A DNA stretch of 64,000 bases from Crambe crambe (lineage: Eukaryota > Porifera > Demospongiae > Poecilosclerida > Crambeidae), in the NCBI GenBank assembly GCA_963924555.1, contig OZ004596.1, positions 1,984,001-2,048,000 on the forward strand. The letters are read 5' to 3'. This document shows, piece after piece, positions 60,501 through 61,345 of this stretch. The notes beneath the pieces are model-generated. The model saw nothing but the letters and a program-made list of their open reading frames with translations. It was not told the origin of the DNA and did no database searches. A program made the translations under genes and the position numbers. Positions within the stretch are counted from its first letter, which is position 1. The number at the start of each line of letters is the position of its first letter.

Positions 60501-60688
60501 AATTATTGTTACTCTAAAAATTTCCAAATTTACAGTAGCTGAATAGCTTACACCAGAACATTAGTCTGAATATGTAATCCTCCACTTCTTTCAAATCACT
60601 GGGTTTTGTACACCAATCATTATATACTGCAATAGATCCGTCGGCTATATTCTTTAATATTTCATGATCACGACCATCATTCTTTAAG
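2541..60688 (-). CDS. RNF213: RNF213-like (mysterin) giant AAA+ E3 ligase gene, internal part, 23 exons
   Basis: The exons at 60552-60688 through 2541-2715 join on the minus strand with matching intron phases at all 22 junctions and no stop, giving about 1,660 residues. Recognised features: long helical N-terminal region; WREKV/YKWLL segment; an AAA-like segment without P-loop; then a Walker A motif GPPGVGKT around residue 1,330, with no clear Walker B acid after it. In the RNF213 family a multi-module AAA+ motor drives a RING/RZ E3 ligase linked to lipid droplets and innate immunity. By position these two segments would be AAA1 and AAA2, but that is inference. The catalytic AAA3/AAA4 and RING parts would lie beyond the left edge and the true N-terminus beyond the right edge. 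Introns reach about 13 kb because of transposon load. Family assignment rests on recall of sequence patterns; the exon chain rests on splice phases seen here. Confidence 0.7.
2770..2890 (-). CDS. RNF213: RNF213-like exon
   Basis: 121 bases between acceptor TTTTAAAG and donor AG|GTATTT. Two bases complete the incoming Asp codon and two are left for the next Arg codon. It encodes EECWCYIYHRMPHK and KILQKLYIR. Both neighbours fit in phase. Confidence 0.85.
3163..3327 (-). CDS. RNF213: RNF213-like exon
   Basis: 165 bases, acceptor AAATGCAG, donor G|GTAATC (phase 1). It encodes VSGTVDIQLSGDELSK, then an amphipathic helical stretch (FGAIIEKLFEAYHNKLIKRVYLQ). It joins the exon at 3887-4079 through a split Glu codon. 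Confidence 0.85.
3887..4079 (-). CDS. RNF213: RNF213-like exon
   Basis: 193 bases, acceptor TTTGCAG, donor G|GTATTG (phase 1). It encodes VPSGDDVNTSLSKFIYQQFP, then a DDQFDIDEDALIVYKYLRAY block and LYIK. Acidic DEDA followed by YKYLRAY fits the linker between AAA modules in RNF213 proteins as I recall it (inference). Confidence 0.85.
4080..5352. other. intron, nothing recognised
   Basis: Intron between two RNF213-like exons. It contains short open frames on both strands without motifs and no recognisable transposon termini. Confidence 0.5.
5353..5508 (-). CDS. RNF213: RNF213-like exon
   Basis: 156 bases, acceptor GTTCTAG, donor GAG|GTATAC, phase 0 on both sides. It encodes YKIWIERASWFFFQLLVTGY, then EDTESGESFQLPAGCGWKIYIE. 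The FFFQLLV..G block followed by W.IYIE matches the pattern I associate with RNF213 downstream of its first P-loop. It joins VPSGDD of the next exon directly. Confidence 0.87.
5509..6117. other. intron with degraded repeat fragments
   Basis: Intronic sequence with fragments resembling the interspersed families (for example 'gtcatgactcattgaaattg' near 5779, also seen near 660). No gene is visible. Confidence 0.45.
6118..7225 (+). mobile_element. HP-A repeat copy 2, with hairpin head and palindromic tail
   Basis: The head at 6118-6151 is a hairpin (CAGAGAGAGC / GCTCTCTCT) followed by ATGTAGGGATG. The body has 'gaaccactcaagctacaact' and 'ctcggggat...caccaatccatctac', the latter present twice, so part of the body (about 6440-6950) is tandemly duplicated. 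The tail palindrome spans about 6985-7225 with arms GTAGGGATGAC and TTGGCTGGATATGC. It is non-coding and sits in a host intron. Confidence 0.75.
7440..8096 (+). pseudogene. decayed Ty3/Gypsy pol fragment (end of RT, RNase H)
   Basis: Broken plus-strand reading gives FLGLTNYH, then KFQWTEESQKAFEDL, then PFILDTDAN, the usual junction of RT and RNase H in Ty3/Gypsy polyproteins. Several frameshifts and stops make it non-functional. No LTR is visible nearby. It lies in the intron between host exons at 8397 and 5508. Confidence 0.7.
8397..8569 (-). CDS. RNF213: RNF213-like exon, second half of Walker A
   Basis: 173 bases, acceptor TTATGCAG, donor GGT|GTAAGT. It begins by completing the Gly codon of the P-loop and continues VGKTYFIRQKK, LPHYVIIAMNETFS, then GVFFSFTINDPG. 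There is no aspartate-glutamate pair at the expected Walker B position, suggesting nucleotide binding without hydrolysis (inference). Confidence 0.88.
8623..8713 (-). CDS. RNF213: RNF213-like exon, first half of Walker A
   Basis: 91 bases, acceptor CCTACAG, donor G|GTATAA (phase 1). It encodes VKDLHHIRDCVESY, then QPLVQLVYGPPG. The P-loop is therefore split between two exons by a 53-base intron. Confidence 0.88.
8714..9660. other. intron with interspersed repeat scraps
   Basis: It contains scraps shared with other places in the window, such as 'gcttatctaagtg' near 8878 (also near 12787, 22031 and 22201) and a GGTGTGGTTAG stretch near 9521 resembling the interior of small hAT-type elements at 48.1 and 60.8 kb. 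No gene is visible. Confidence 0.45.
9670..10970 (+). pseudogene. Ty3/Gypsy pol fragment with integrase C-terminus upstream of RT
   Basis: About 9690-9905 reads as an integrase C-terminal domain (VEKWQGPF, then KFHRNSLKHFIREV). It runs on, same strand, into the RT connection and fingers (PFSLSPYRVPEKW, DGSLRMCTDFRKLNSVTV, STLDLAKGYYQIPI) at about 10080-10550. The RT catalytic Y.DD region is damaged (CHDILIT near 10590). The order INT then RT is opposite to ordinary Ty3/Gypsy and like the Gmr1 group, or it marks a join of two elements. Frameshifts throughout. Confidence 0.7.
10971..11189 (-). pseudogene. inverted RNase H segment of the Gypsy fragment
   Basis: On the minus strand it reads SLTSDNVLVAPDYTKQF, then DRPVAYFSRRLLEREKNYSA and VVKAVEF, an RNase H block of Ty3/Gypsy. 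The pieces on either side read on the plus strand (..FEKIKTQL before, ..NSRLTRWCLALQPF after), so this segment lies backwards in an otherwise collinear pol remnant. Confidence 0.7.
11190..11478 (+). pseudogene. Ty3/Gypsy RNase H C-terminal remnant
   Basis: Plus-strand frame reads NSRLTRWCLALQPFSFEVEH, then a GLSHLDVDGLSQQ block, the end of the RNase H domain in Ty3/Gypsy elements. It continues the element broken at 10970 once the inverted piece is set aside. Confidence 0.7.
11479..12436. other. intron, nothing recognised
   Basis: AT-rich intronic sequence with a repeated phrase 'ctccatgttgacgat' (12160 and 12351). No gene or clear element. Confidence 0.45.
12437..12550 (-). CDS. RNF213: RNF213-like exon
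   Basis: 114 bases, acceptor TTATTCAG, donor GAG|GTTAGA, phase 0 on both sides. It encodes VLMNLYQNMKRESLAIHFIE, then ETEPSLLREVPGICLKEHE. It continues the AAA-like fold of the preceding exon and precedes the P-loop exons. Confidence 0.85.
12708..13087. repeat. two-copy tandem duplication, unit about 190 bases
   Basis: Copies at 12708-12905 and 12906-13087 share 'gatgtttctgaagatggtag' at the start and 'ctgatacaagtaatctacca' at the end, with small indels between. It lies inside the intron between two RNF213-like exons. The phrase 'aggcttatctaagtgga' inside it also occurs elsewhere in the window, so the unit comes from an interspersed repeat. Confidence 0.85.
13401..13757 (-). CDS. RNF213: RNF213-like exon, degenerate AAA-like segment
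   Basis: 357 bases (119 codons), acceptor TGCTTTAG, donor GAG|GTAATT, phase 0 on both sides. It encodes NFDTPFEAVGKYLNNLLEKK, ISNHVLPRRTK, then ESYDVLYCGPNTTAQDLVLF and FYFLEINRLLYEQQE. The YDVLYCGPNTT then FL.IN.L pattern resembles the first, non-nucleotide-binding AAA module of RNF213 as I recall it (inference). Confidence 0.87.
13758..14929. other. intron, nothing recognised
   Basis: No coding motifs or transposon ends that I can support. It includes a small palindromic stretch near 14521-14562 ('gcgcatggttaaaaccat'). Confidence 0.45.
14930..16108 (+). pseudogene. LINE, 5' part (endonuclease domain), broken
   Basis: Plus-strand frames give SWNVRTLVECSG, then EEEWRGVL, then WFQKKDIYYGTWMHP-like and HMIDLMLMRA, RDVQVMRGASCWTDHKLV: an apurinic-type endonuclease domain of a non-LTR retrotransposon. 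Frameshifts and stops show decay. It stops at 16108, where a DIRS element is inserted, and resumes at 19626 with the reverse transcriptase. The clade is not assigned. Confidence 0.75.
16109..16241 (+). repeat. DIRS left inverted terminal repeat
   Basis: The inner part ('ctctctgacagcaagttcaa', 'tttggcgccctttcagtctt') is found inverted at 19466-19560. The outer part ('ttgtacttcggaggctccag') is found inverted only in the internal complementary region at 19264-19302. The two terminal repeats therefore differ at their tips, as in DIRS-1. Confidence 0.85.
16469..16487. repeat. poly-C tract
   Basis: A run of about 20 C within the leading region of the DIRS element, next to repeated 'ctgacccccc'. 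Confidence 0.85.
16620..17440 (+). pseudogene. DIRS gag remnant
   Basis: Fragments PLCGLWAQLLDQNLTED, LGNANNLINEKRRASILHSV, then GRTSRYGARSG-like text match, piece by piece, the gag of the second DIRS element at 61.3-62.0 kb (LIGNASEF.SQLRRSKILEAID; GPPARYGGRQG). Frames change several times, so no product is expected. Confidence 0.7.
17460..18340 (+). pseudogene. DIRS RT tail and RNase H remnant
   Basis: RHDDLLILGRTKEEL is the tail of the RT palm; ILESDASNQGWGATRWNP and HINTKELLAAWFAIQCYTS mark RNase H. The catalytic RT core upstream is missing compared with the 62 kb copy, so this copy has an internal deletion. Confidence 0.7.
18341..19135 (+). pseudogene. DIRS tyrosine recombinase remnant
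   Basis: Text such as FRLVSLTKTARPDKP, then YTAHSVRATSAFDKGVNLSE and TADWSFDSVFKKFYYKP, is the C-terminal catalytic part of a tyrosine recombinase (HS.R..S... and the final tyrosine in FKKFYY). Upstream frames are broken. This is the enzyme family that integrates DIRS circles without target duplication. Confidence 0.75.
19264..19382 (+). repeat. DIRS internal complementary region (circle junction template)
   Basis: The first half is the reverse complement of the left tip (16111-16146, one mismatch by eye). The second half, starting 'ggtctgtaggacctgctctg', is the reverse complement of the right tip (19557-19622). In DIRS elements such a region templates joining of the two ends into a circle. 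Confidence 0.85.
19466..19625 (-). repeat. DIRS right inverted terminal repeat
   Basis: Reverse complement of the left repeat in its inner part. Its outer tip ('gatctcagagcaggtcctac') pairs with the second half of the internal complementary region. Confidence 0.85.
19626..21035 (+). pseudogene. LINE, 3' part (reverse transcriptase)
   Basis: The open stretch within 19989-20828 encodes an RT palm: FVDLRKAYNSVPRAALW, GLWQGCTLAPTLFNIYF, FQFADDVALYTTSRGC (FADD catalytic box). Then RHVRRLATFHNRC-like and RLTSKTLTNIFGMEWS follow. It continues the endonuclease part at 14930-16108; the DIRS insertion separates the two. The 3' end is cut by an inverted-repeat element at 21030. Several frameshifts. Confidence 0.82.
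21030..21746. mobile_element. inverted-repeat element cutting the LINE
   Basis: The left arm (21030-21095, 'gcctggtatccactgtttgt', 'gcatgtgcca') recurs inverted at 21664-21746 ('gcatgtgcaaacagtggata'). Arms are about 60-80 bases with A/T and G/C run slippage. The right tip ends in 'ggctgggttcgaggctagg', similar to 'ggcctgggtacgaggctagg' near 823. The interior has short hydrophobic frames but no transposase motif. Confidence 0.55.
21747..23073. other. intron with repeat scraps
   Basis: It contains several copies of 'cacttagataagcctagc' (about 22035-22250) and a stretch near 22640-22720 that is the inverted relative of 50.7-50.8 kb. A 97-codon plus-strand frame at 22367-22660 shows no recognisable motif. 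Confidence 0.45.
23074..23286 (-). CDS. RNF213: RNF213-like exon, WREKV/YKWLL segment
   Basis: 213 bases (71 codons), acceptor AATTTTAG, donor GAG|GTAAGA, phase 0 on both sides. It encodes VMKAEQTFVEWREKV, then CDYKWLLLLTTNKVNRIFTL and HLFYNTPTVRHLLYENIE. A W..W.EKV..L...Y.WLL pattern is characteristic of the part of RNF213 just before its AAA core (recalled family knowledge). Confidence 0.88.
23672..24747 (-). mobile_element. HP-B repeat copy 1
   Basis: Minus orientation. The head hairpin is at 24712-24747 (AGAGAGTAC / GTACTCTCT next to AAGTAGGGATGGC), the body about 740 bases, and a tail palindrome spans 23672-23972 with arms of about 130 bases beginning ACAAGTAAAGGAAAAA and containing AAGTAGGGATGGCTGTG. 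A (GAT)n run sits at 24491-24522. The same family occurs inverted at 41052-41945. Confidence 0.8.
24748..25269. other. intron, nothing recognised
   Basis: No gene or clear element. There is a local GC rise near 24800-24870. Confidence 0.45.
25270..26554. repeat. degenerate minisatellite between 75-base direct repeats
   Basis: A 75-base sequence starting 'agccattgctgagaaaacac' occurs at 25270-25344 and again at 26480-26554 in the same orientation with about two mismatches. From about 25690 to 26460 the sequence between is a degenerate repeat of phrases like 'tgctgtatgtgcta' and 'gggagaagcttt'. No LTR retrotransposon signals (primer site, polypurine tract) are visible. Confidence 0.65.
26940..27163 (+). 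repeat. left LTR of the Gypsy element
   Basis: 224 bases. Compared with the right LTR it carries two short internal duplications near its start ('ctacttcatgaccctacttc', and a repeated 'acatgctcagt'). Seven substitutions and one indel in about 147 aligned bases were counted by eye. Confidence 0.9.
27165..28858 (+). pseudogene. Gypsy gag with zinc knuckle, frameshifted
   Basis: The frame at 28039-28407 reads LPKYTGEDGDTVNGGFDRWI, LHLDKTALDVFRMLPASDIE, LRKRFKPRDIEELQGLEFH, a retrotransposon capsid region. It shifts frame near 28400 and continues SPKPEETFHDLFTRARMLEE. A CCHC zinc knuckle (CFLCKEVGHMHREC) is encoded at about 28740-28785 in another frame. The reading is interrupted at 28859 by the hAT insertion and resumes at 31131. 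Confidence 0.78.
27166..27183 (+). promoter_or_regulatory. primer-binding site
   Basis: TGGCGACCCCTGTCTGGA starts two bases after the left LTR. TGGCGACC-type sites are the usual position and form for priming by the 3' end of a host tRNA; an arginine tRNA is my guess. Confidence 0.6.
28859..31125 (+). mobile_element. hAT transposon nested in Gypsy gag-pro
   Basis: Terminal inverted repeats CAGGGATGAAAATAAT (28859) and ATTATTTTCATCCCTG (ending 31125) match perfectly over 16 bases. The host 5-mer GACCA flanks both sides (28854-28858 and 31126-31130). Taking out the element with one GACCA leaves the surrounding Gypsy reading frame continuous. It carries a damaged transposase. Confidence 0.93.
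29196..30870 (+). pseudogene. hAT-family transposase (ZNF862/DUF4371-like), truncated
   Basis: The N-terminal frame 29196-29861 reads WCVVCHKYGSQINSHRNFSR, then an SNHKTSNITDHATSELHK zinc-finger-like block (BED/TTF type) and SKHFYSILMDGSTDKGRVEN (start of the RNase H-like catalytic fold). Frames 30018-30272 and 30155-30649 continue with the helical part (HGSRWI.., LIKWRE-like, KHILKSHSSLKKL). The end after ADLSSILD jumps directly to a C-terminal tail (ELWWKDS, DSEEESSETELD), so the C-terminal dimerisation domain expected in hAT proteins appears deleted. Non-autonomous now. Confidence 0.75.
31131..31760 (+). pseudogene. Gypsy protease
   Basis: The frame from 31281 gives AIVDTGAQSTIIS, the aspartic protease active site (DTGA), then CLLGMNAIPLLGISV (the flap/ILG-like end). 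The frame breaks after 31750. It belongs to the same polyprotein as the RT that follows. Confidence 0.82.
31803..32704 (+). pseudogene. Gypsy reverse transcriptase
   Basis: LEHSIDVGGHSPIKQQPYRT and EQGVVQPSSSP lead into the RT; the frame shifts near 32240 and again near 32380, then FEFIRMPFGLCNNAPATFQR and FVYLDDILVVSKTFEEHL (YLDD catalytic box). After KPKKCGHLHV the frame ends and the RNase H domain expected next is absent; integrase follows within about 165 bases. Confidence 0.82.
32869..33416 (+). pseudogene. Gypsy integrase, first part
   Basis: It contains the HHCC zinc-binding region (H..H in EGHQDPFTGHLSG, C..C in FCKACLVCAS) and the start of the catalytic core (FHWVAVDVLQLPL). The reading goes through a frameshift near 33260 to LSDHGTNFLSSLIQEICQLL, where the TA-flanked element is inserted. 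Confidence 0.82.
33417..34383. mobile_element. TA-flanked inverted-repeat transposon nested in integrase
   Basis: Terminal inverted repeats of about 30 bases (CAGTGCTTCCAGCTTAGT then TGTCAACTTTT; one mismatch) at 33417 and ending at 34383. The dinucleotide TA flanks both sides (33415-33416, 34384-34385), as in Tc1/mariner/pogo elements. Removing it with one TA puts the two halves of integrase in one frame. At 967 bases with no transposase motif it is probably non-autonomous. One end of a relative is seen near 40170-40187. Confidence 0.9.
34386..35221 (+). pseudogene. Gypsy integrase, second part
   Basis: TSGYHPQTDGLVEKFNSTL and YLPYLLFAYQVSAQESTRES, FLMYGRDARIPTDS are the standard core-to-C-terminus landmarks of Ty3/Gypsy integrase (the E of the DDE triad lies in LVEKFN). 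The tail after 34738 has stops and runs to the polypurine tract. No chromodomain is visible. Confidence 0.82.
35222..35233 (+). promoter_or_regulatory. polypurine tract
   Basis: AGTGGGGGGAAA lies immediately before the right LTR, the site where plus-strand DNA synthesis of LTR retrotransposons starts. Confidence 0.8.
35234..35410 (+). repeat. right LTR of the Gypsy element
   Basis: 177 bases, same ends as the left LTR. Four of the seven substitutions relative to the left LTR replace a CpG there with TpG or CpA here. Confidence 0.9.
35411..35720. other. intron, nothing recognised
   Basis: AT-rich host intron between the Gypsy element and the repeat-D copy. Confidence 0.45.
35721..36140. repeat. 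interspersed repeat D, copy 1
   Basis: It shares about 400 bases with 43425-43860: 'ctaagcctatgctgtg', 'catcttgcttgctatctagg', 'caagattcattgtt', then a GAGCCGCTC.. region. No coding content or terminal inverted repeats were seen. Confidence 0.7.
36249..36368 (-). CDS. RNF213: RNF213-like exon
   Basis: 120 bases (40 codons), acceptor TTTTGTAG, donor CAG|GTAAGT, phase 0 on both sides. It encodes IARRLLAVIEKLYELGYSKY, then a coiled-coil-like end (DINKLHIEEAEKQ). Confidence 0.85.
36369..37307. other. intron, nothing recognised
   Basis: It contains a short direct repeat ('attatgactgtgaatgg' twice near 36820-36864). No gene or recognisable element. Confidence 0.45.
37308..37580 (-). CDS. RNF213: RNF213-like exon
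   Basis: 273 bases (91 codons), acceptor CTATTAG, donor GAG|GTAATA, phase 0 on both sides. It encodes GDFTVENVRRDLESIMSTGF, KFTHGHPFEIVLKFTAPK, then EWRKEQISDFEQKLALMDDI. An alternative acceptor 13 bases downstream would break the phase, which decides the start. Confidence 0.87.
37952..39071 (-). CDS. RNF213: RNF213-like large exon
   Basis: 1,120 bases (373 codons), acceptor TTTTCTAG, donor GAG|GTATGT; enters with one base, leaves in phase 0. It is the longest exon and almost wholly alpha-helical: ISPDFKLDDCMKFYYELIDF, YTIDELELDELGSHAYIVGE, then RYIDMLVLIRTYVHISNVIE and SSRHELSPETAGKYLRTIFD. The DELELDELG block is the best landmark and fits the N-terminal stalk of RNF213. Confidence 0.9.
39367..39920 (-). 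CDS. RNF213: RNF213-like exon
   Basis: 554 bases, acceptor TGTACAG, donor AG|GTACAT (phase 2, Arg codon split with the next exon). It encodes EVITEETLQSKKSEQRKMF, LLKFCAKCVDKSAVILKEHW, then WISSVNRVLNRWLINLKKYD. Helical, with no catalytic motif. Confidence 0.9.
39921..41045. other. intron, nothing recognised apart from one transposon end
   Basis: Near 40170-40187 the phrase CTAAGCTGGAAGCACTG followed by TA matches the right end of the TA-flanked element at 34383. No matching left end was found nearby, so it is a solo or truncated copy. Confidence 0.55.
41052..41945 (+). mobile_element. HP-B repeat copy 2
   Basis: Head hairpin at 41052-41087 (CAGAGAGTAC / GTACTCTCT, then AAGTAGGGATGGC), body with 'gtcagcaactcctaacttga' and 'catgattcttggaccttg'-type phrases shared with copy 1, and tail palindrome about 41725-41940 with arms AAGTAGGGATGGCTGTGTG. 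It has the opposite orientation to the copy at 23672-24747. Confidence 0.8.
41946..42589. other. intron with repeat scraps
   Basis: 'gtcatgagctgagagtcagc' near 42311 also occurs, varied, near 655 and 8847. No gene. Confidence 0.45.
42590..44096 (-). mobile_element. HP-A repeat copy 3, with repeat D inserted
   Basis: Minus orientation: head hairpin 44061-44096, tail palindrome about 42636-42900 (arms TTGTTGGCTGGATATAC and GATTGATCCCATTTCCATCC). The body is interrupted at its TTC/AAT microsatellite by repeat D (about 43385-43880). Non-coding. Confidence 0.78.
43385..43880. repeat. interspersed repeat D, copy 2, nested in HP-A
   Basis: It shares about 400 bases with 35721-36140. It begins just after an (AAT)n run and ends before 'gaatccagcaacttacc', which is HP-A body, so D inserted into the HP-A copy. 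Confidence 0.7.
44405..44440 (-). CDS. RNF213: RNF213-like microexon
   Basis: 36 bases (12 codons, IKELKQERTRAE), acceptor AACATAG, donor GAG|GTATGT, phase 0 on both sides. It is charged and coiled-coil-like and fits between neighbours in phase, but because it is phase 0/0 the chain also works without it. Confidence 0.6.
44441..46168. other. intron with a small inverted-repeat element
   Basis: 45087-45195 has ends 'gacacctcgaccaatgggac' and 'aggtctcggtgtctaac' that are roughly inverted; a relative lies at 58840-58950. A short hairpin phrase 'gagagtgctactgcactctc' at 45279 resembles the HP heads. No gene. Confidence 0.5.
46169..46382 (-). CDS. RNF213: RNF213-like exon
   Basis: 214 bases, acceptor ATATCAAG, donor TTA|GTAAGT; one base completes the incoming Asn codon. 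It encodes LSDCSQVAKGLLQKIMDFCN, ELFFTQILGMHDDSDRFFD, then CTTKDILSIL. The upstream intron is only 58 bases. Confidence 0.85.
46441..46538 (-). CDS. RNF213: RNF213-like exon
   Basis: 98 bases, acceptor TGTGTAG, donor AA|GTAAGA (phase 2). It encodes DVLTSYMERYEIEVRDDFSD, then IVWHNTLTILKE. Confidence 0.85.
46604..46962. mobile_element. MITE with long inverted repeats and a central hairpin
   Basis: The ends 'gagaaaagggaccacttcac' and 'gtgaagtggtcccttttc' form inverted repeats of about 40 bases. In the middle, 46795-46831 is a perfect 16-bp hairpin (CAGTCCTTTGTCTAAC, 5-base loop). A related end lies near 49864 ('gtgaccggatttgcgaaaaa'). It sits in a short host intron between two exons. Confidence 0.8.
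47033..47152 (-). CDS. RNF213: RNF213-like exon with two possible donors
   Basis: 120 bases, acceptor GACATAG, donor GAG|GTTAGT, phase 0 on both sides. It encodes VSLHLKEKEANRSTLQFVNK, then INMLTEVSPKSIIMCEE. An identical GAG|GTTAGT donor 33 bases earlier (exon ending at 47066) is also in phase, so an 11-residue alternative splice is possible. Confidence 0.83.
47153..47866. other. intron with repeat scraps
   Basis: An HP-B head fragment ('actctctaagtagggatggc') lies at 47229-47248. Otherwise nothing is recognised. Confidence 0.5.
47867..48268. mobile_element. hAT-type MITE
   Basis: Starts CAGTGGCATATCGAGCG and ends with the inverted TAGATACACCACTG. Flanks gtcac and gccac differ at one of five bases. 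Interior 'gggtatggttaatcaaaagt' resembles small elements near 9521 and 60840. No coding capacity. Confidence 0.65.
48307..49655 (+). mobile_element. HP-A repeat copy 4
   Basis: Head hairpin 48307-48340 (CAGAGAGAGTGG..CTCTCTATGTAGGGATG), body with 'cgaaccactcaagctacagc' and 'caactcggggattttagatt', then tail palindrome about 49340-49655 with arms GTAGGGATGACC and TTGTTGGCTGGATATAC. About 300 bases of foreign sequence (48900-49205) interrupt the body. Confidence 0.78.
50095..50620. mobile_element. HP-A fragments, rearranged
   Basis: Half a tail palindrome (50100-50220), then body in plus orientation (50221-50460), then body in minus orientation (50460-50610, 'cttgagtggttcgagagata'). The order differs from intact copies. 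Confidence 0.65.
50692..51278. mobile_element. inverted-repeat element F with a nested hAT-type MITE
   Basis: Outer arms 'ccttcaataataatccct' (50694) and its inverse at 51227-51244; the right edge ends 'ctaccgcactctctgacata', half of an HP-type head. Nested inside at 50783-51209 is an element with ends CAGGGGGGGTCGGACAA and the perfect inverse, flanked by direct repeats TTTAGGC (50776 and 51212). A relative of the outer arm lies near 22690. Confidence 0.65.
51300..52640 (-). pseudogene. DIRS-like RNase H end and tyrosine recombinase
   Basis: The frame 51356-52357 is a tyrosine recombinase: ALTPFPLSEQDLCHFAAILS, SVMLWAACCLGFFGFLWAGE, LRYSKTDTFGVGCYIYLGR, YSGHSFWIGAATAAAQAGY. Upstream (52242-52600) the end of an RNase H reads FEFRSEHLPGSHNLAADAIS. 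Arginines expected in the FLR.GE and GHSFRIG positions are tryptophan here, and a frameshift plus stop interrupt the tyrosine region (IQTLGRWKSNAFLSYI readable in another frame). Inactive. Confidence 0.82.
52641..53669. other. intron with microsatellite
   Basis: A (CATC)n/(CATA)n run lies at about 52950-53006. 'tagctagctagct' runs near 53395-53430. No gene. Confidence 0.5.
53670..53840 (-). CDS. RNF213: RNF213-like exon
   Basis: 171 bases (57 codons), acceptor CTTGTAG, donor AAG|GTTAGT, phase 0 on both sides. It encodes VGYFLRLLFEYDFTRNETEQ, then SGELSIFVEFRDSANVAKYW. Confidence 0.85.
53841..54930. other. intron, nothing recognised
   Basis: No gene or element ends that I can support. A short phrase 'cactgtgccttggcacttca' near 54879 is echoed near 52829 ('gtgccaaggcacagtgcca'). 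Confidence 0.45.
54931..55057 (-). CDS. RNF213: RNF213-like exon
   Basis: 127 bases, acceptor CCTTGTAG, donor AGT|GTAAGT; one base completes an incoming Trp codon. It encodes IVLRSFREYFLSKHINFLKL, then ITDIMCTARDAIKSSTTYQF. Confidence 0.85.
55300..55985 (-). pseudogene. Ty3/Gypsy gag end and protease fragment
   Basis: The frame 55464-55958 contains GIVDSGADITIVNGEVFEKV, a retroviral-type aspartic protease active site (DSGA), preceded by an acidic linker (SSDEEVMQVEDVES). No LTR or RT is nearby, so this is an isolated remnant in a host intron. Confidence 0.65.
55990..56915 (-). mobile_element. HP-A repeat copy 5
   Basis: Minus orientation: head half-hairpin 56890-56915 (GTCATCCCTACATAGAGAGAGC), body, tail palindrome about 56010-56230 with diverged arms. 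It truncates the Gypsy fragment to its left. Confidence 0.72.
56916..57613. other. intron, nothing recognised
   Basis: AT-rich host intron without recognisable features. Confidence 0.45.
57619..57911. mobile_element. hAT-type MITE, 293 bases
   Basis: Starts CAGGGTTTCATCTA and ends with the inverted TAGATGAAACCCTG. The 5-mer ACACA flanks both sides (57614-57618 and 57912-57916). The interior is G-rich ('ttggggggga' several times). CAGGG ends and a 5-bp duplication match the nested hAT at 28859-31125. Confidence 0.82.
58146..58742. mobile_element. inverted-repeat element with internal tandem duplication
   Basis: The ends 'gaatattggtggaaatt' (58168) and 'ttctccaccaatattcc' (58714) are inverted, with tips TACCGTATGG / CCGTACAGTA. 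Inside, a unit of about 173 bases starting 'tgactctaggacgatccagc' is repeated (58363-58535, 58536-58713). Non-coding. Confidence 0.75.
58743..59396. other. intron with small repeats
   Basis: 58840-58950 is a relative of the small element at 45087-45195. 59111-59130 is a perfect 20-base palindrome (AGTGCCCTCATGAGGGCACT), followed by three 17-base units GGGCACTAAGYGATTCA (59124-59174). Confidence 0.65.
59397..59581 (-). CDS. RNF213: RNF213-like exon
   Basis: 185 bases, acceptor TTATTTTTAG, donor TG|GTAAGC (phase 2). It encodes SINWISIKEDLFIQAYSRGI, FDIRDQFDIHQGTLCC, then FELFCPNKMPFTEFSVM. It joins the exon at 54931-55057 across a 4.3-kb intron through a split Trp codon. Confidence 0.87.
59839..59909 (-). 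CDS. RNF213: RNF213-like exon
   Basis: 71 bases, acceptor AATTTCAG, donor TCA|GTAAGT. It encodes SIVNNVTLILSGEYQFSLGT, then LLS; only the frame with two bases completing the previous codon is open, and it matches both neighbours. Confidence 0.85.
59910..60551. other. intron, nothing recognised
   Basis: AT-rich intron without recognisable repeats. Confidence 0.5.
60552..60688 (-). CDS. RNF213: RNF213-like exon (most 5' in window)
   Basis: 137 bases, acceptor CATTATACAG, donor T|GTAAGC (phase 1). It encodes ILKNIADGSIAVYNDWCTK, then DLKEVEDYIFRLMFW. The frame stays open to an ATG at 60712-60714 (MHDLSSLYS..) with stops just before it, so this could alternatively be a first coding exon; I prefer an internal exon because RNF213 proteins have longer N-termini. 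Confidence 0.8.
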
Positions 60689-60714
60689 CTGTATAATGAT
60701 GACAAATCATGCAT

Positions 60715-61012
60715 TGAATATTATCACTGTCACAATCACAGAAAATGCTTTGGCCACTTATAAGAACTACAGTGGTGCATGACAGTTTGCAAGTTAGCTG
60801 CAGACTGGCTAAGCATCAAGTGAGTGGAGTTTCCCTTAAAAGGGTGTGGTTAGCCAAAGTGGGTGTGGCCAGGTGAAAATTTTTCGCGCGTAAGTGTGTG
60901 GATATTTTGGCTATGAGCCTGCATCTATGTCCCCCCCACCCCCTTCTAAAAAATCCTGGATCCACCACTGATAGTCTTAAAACGTCTGGGCATGACTTCT
61001 TTTATACAGATG
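60715..61012. other. small hAT-type MITE remnant
   Basis: The stretch ends 'atcctggatccaccactg' (60953-60970), the inverted form of a CAGTGGTGGATCC terminus; the interior 'gggtgtggttagccaaagtg' resembles 48.2 kb. The left end is not clear. Confidence 0.5.
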
Positions 61013-61345
61013 CTATTGAGAAGTTTTCATGTACATACCATAGATCCCATGTAGTCTGGCGTCGCCAGCCCAGCTTTTCTTCTTTTCTGGGGGGTGGGGG
61101 AAGAAAAGTGGTCTGGGAGCTCTAGCATCAACTACTGCGCGCTCTCTCAAAAATGATTTAAATTGCAATAAACATAATTTTCCAAAGCCAGTTGGTAGAA
61201 TTGCAAACATATCACCCTTGAAAATCGCTGATACAACTTCCAGCCGTTCAGGCTTCAGGCCAGGTATTCCTAGCTCTTTAAACACAGCTCTCGGCGACTT
61301 CTCCATAGCTCTAGCTCTGCCAATGTGGAATGAATTGTGAAACAA
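61013..61345 (-). pseudogene. RecQ-like helicase N-terminal fragment
   Basis: The minus-strand frame reads ELGIPGLKPERLEVVSAIFK, then GDMFAILPTGFGK, matching the Q-motif and Walker A region of RecQ-type DNA helicases (serine after GK replaced by leucine). It then runs into CT-rich sequence without helicase motifs. No further motifs occur in the window. Probably a captured or retro-copied piece; it abuts the DIRS element. Confidence 0.6.
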
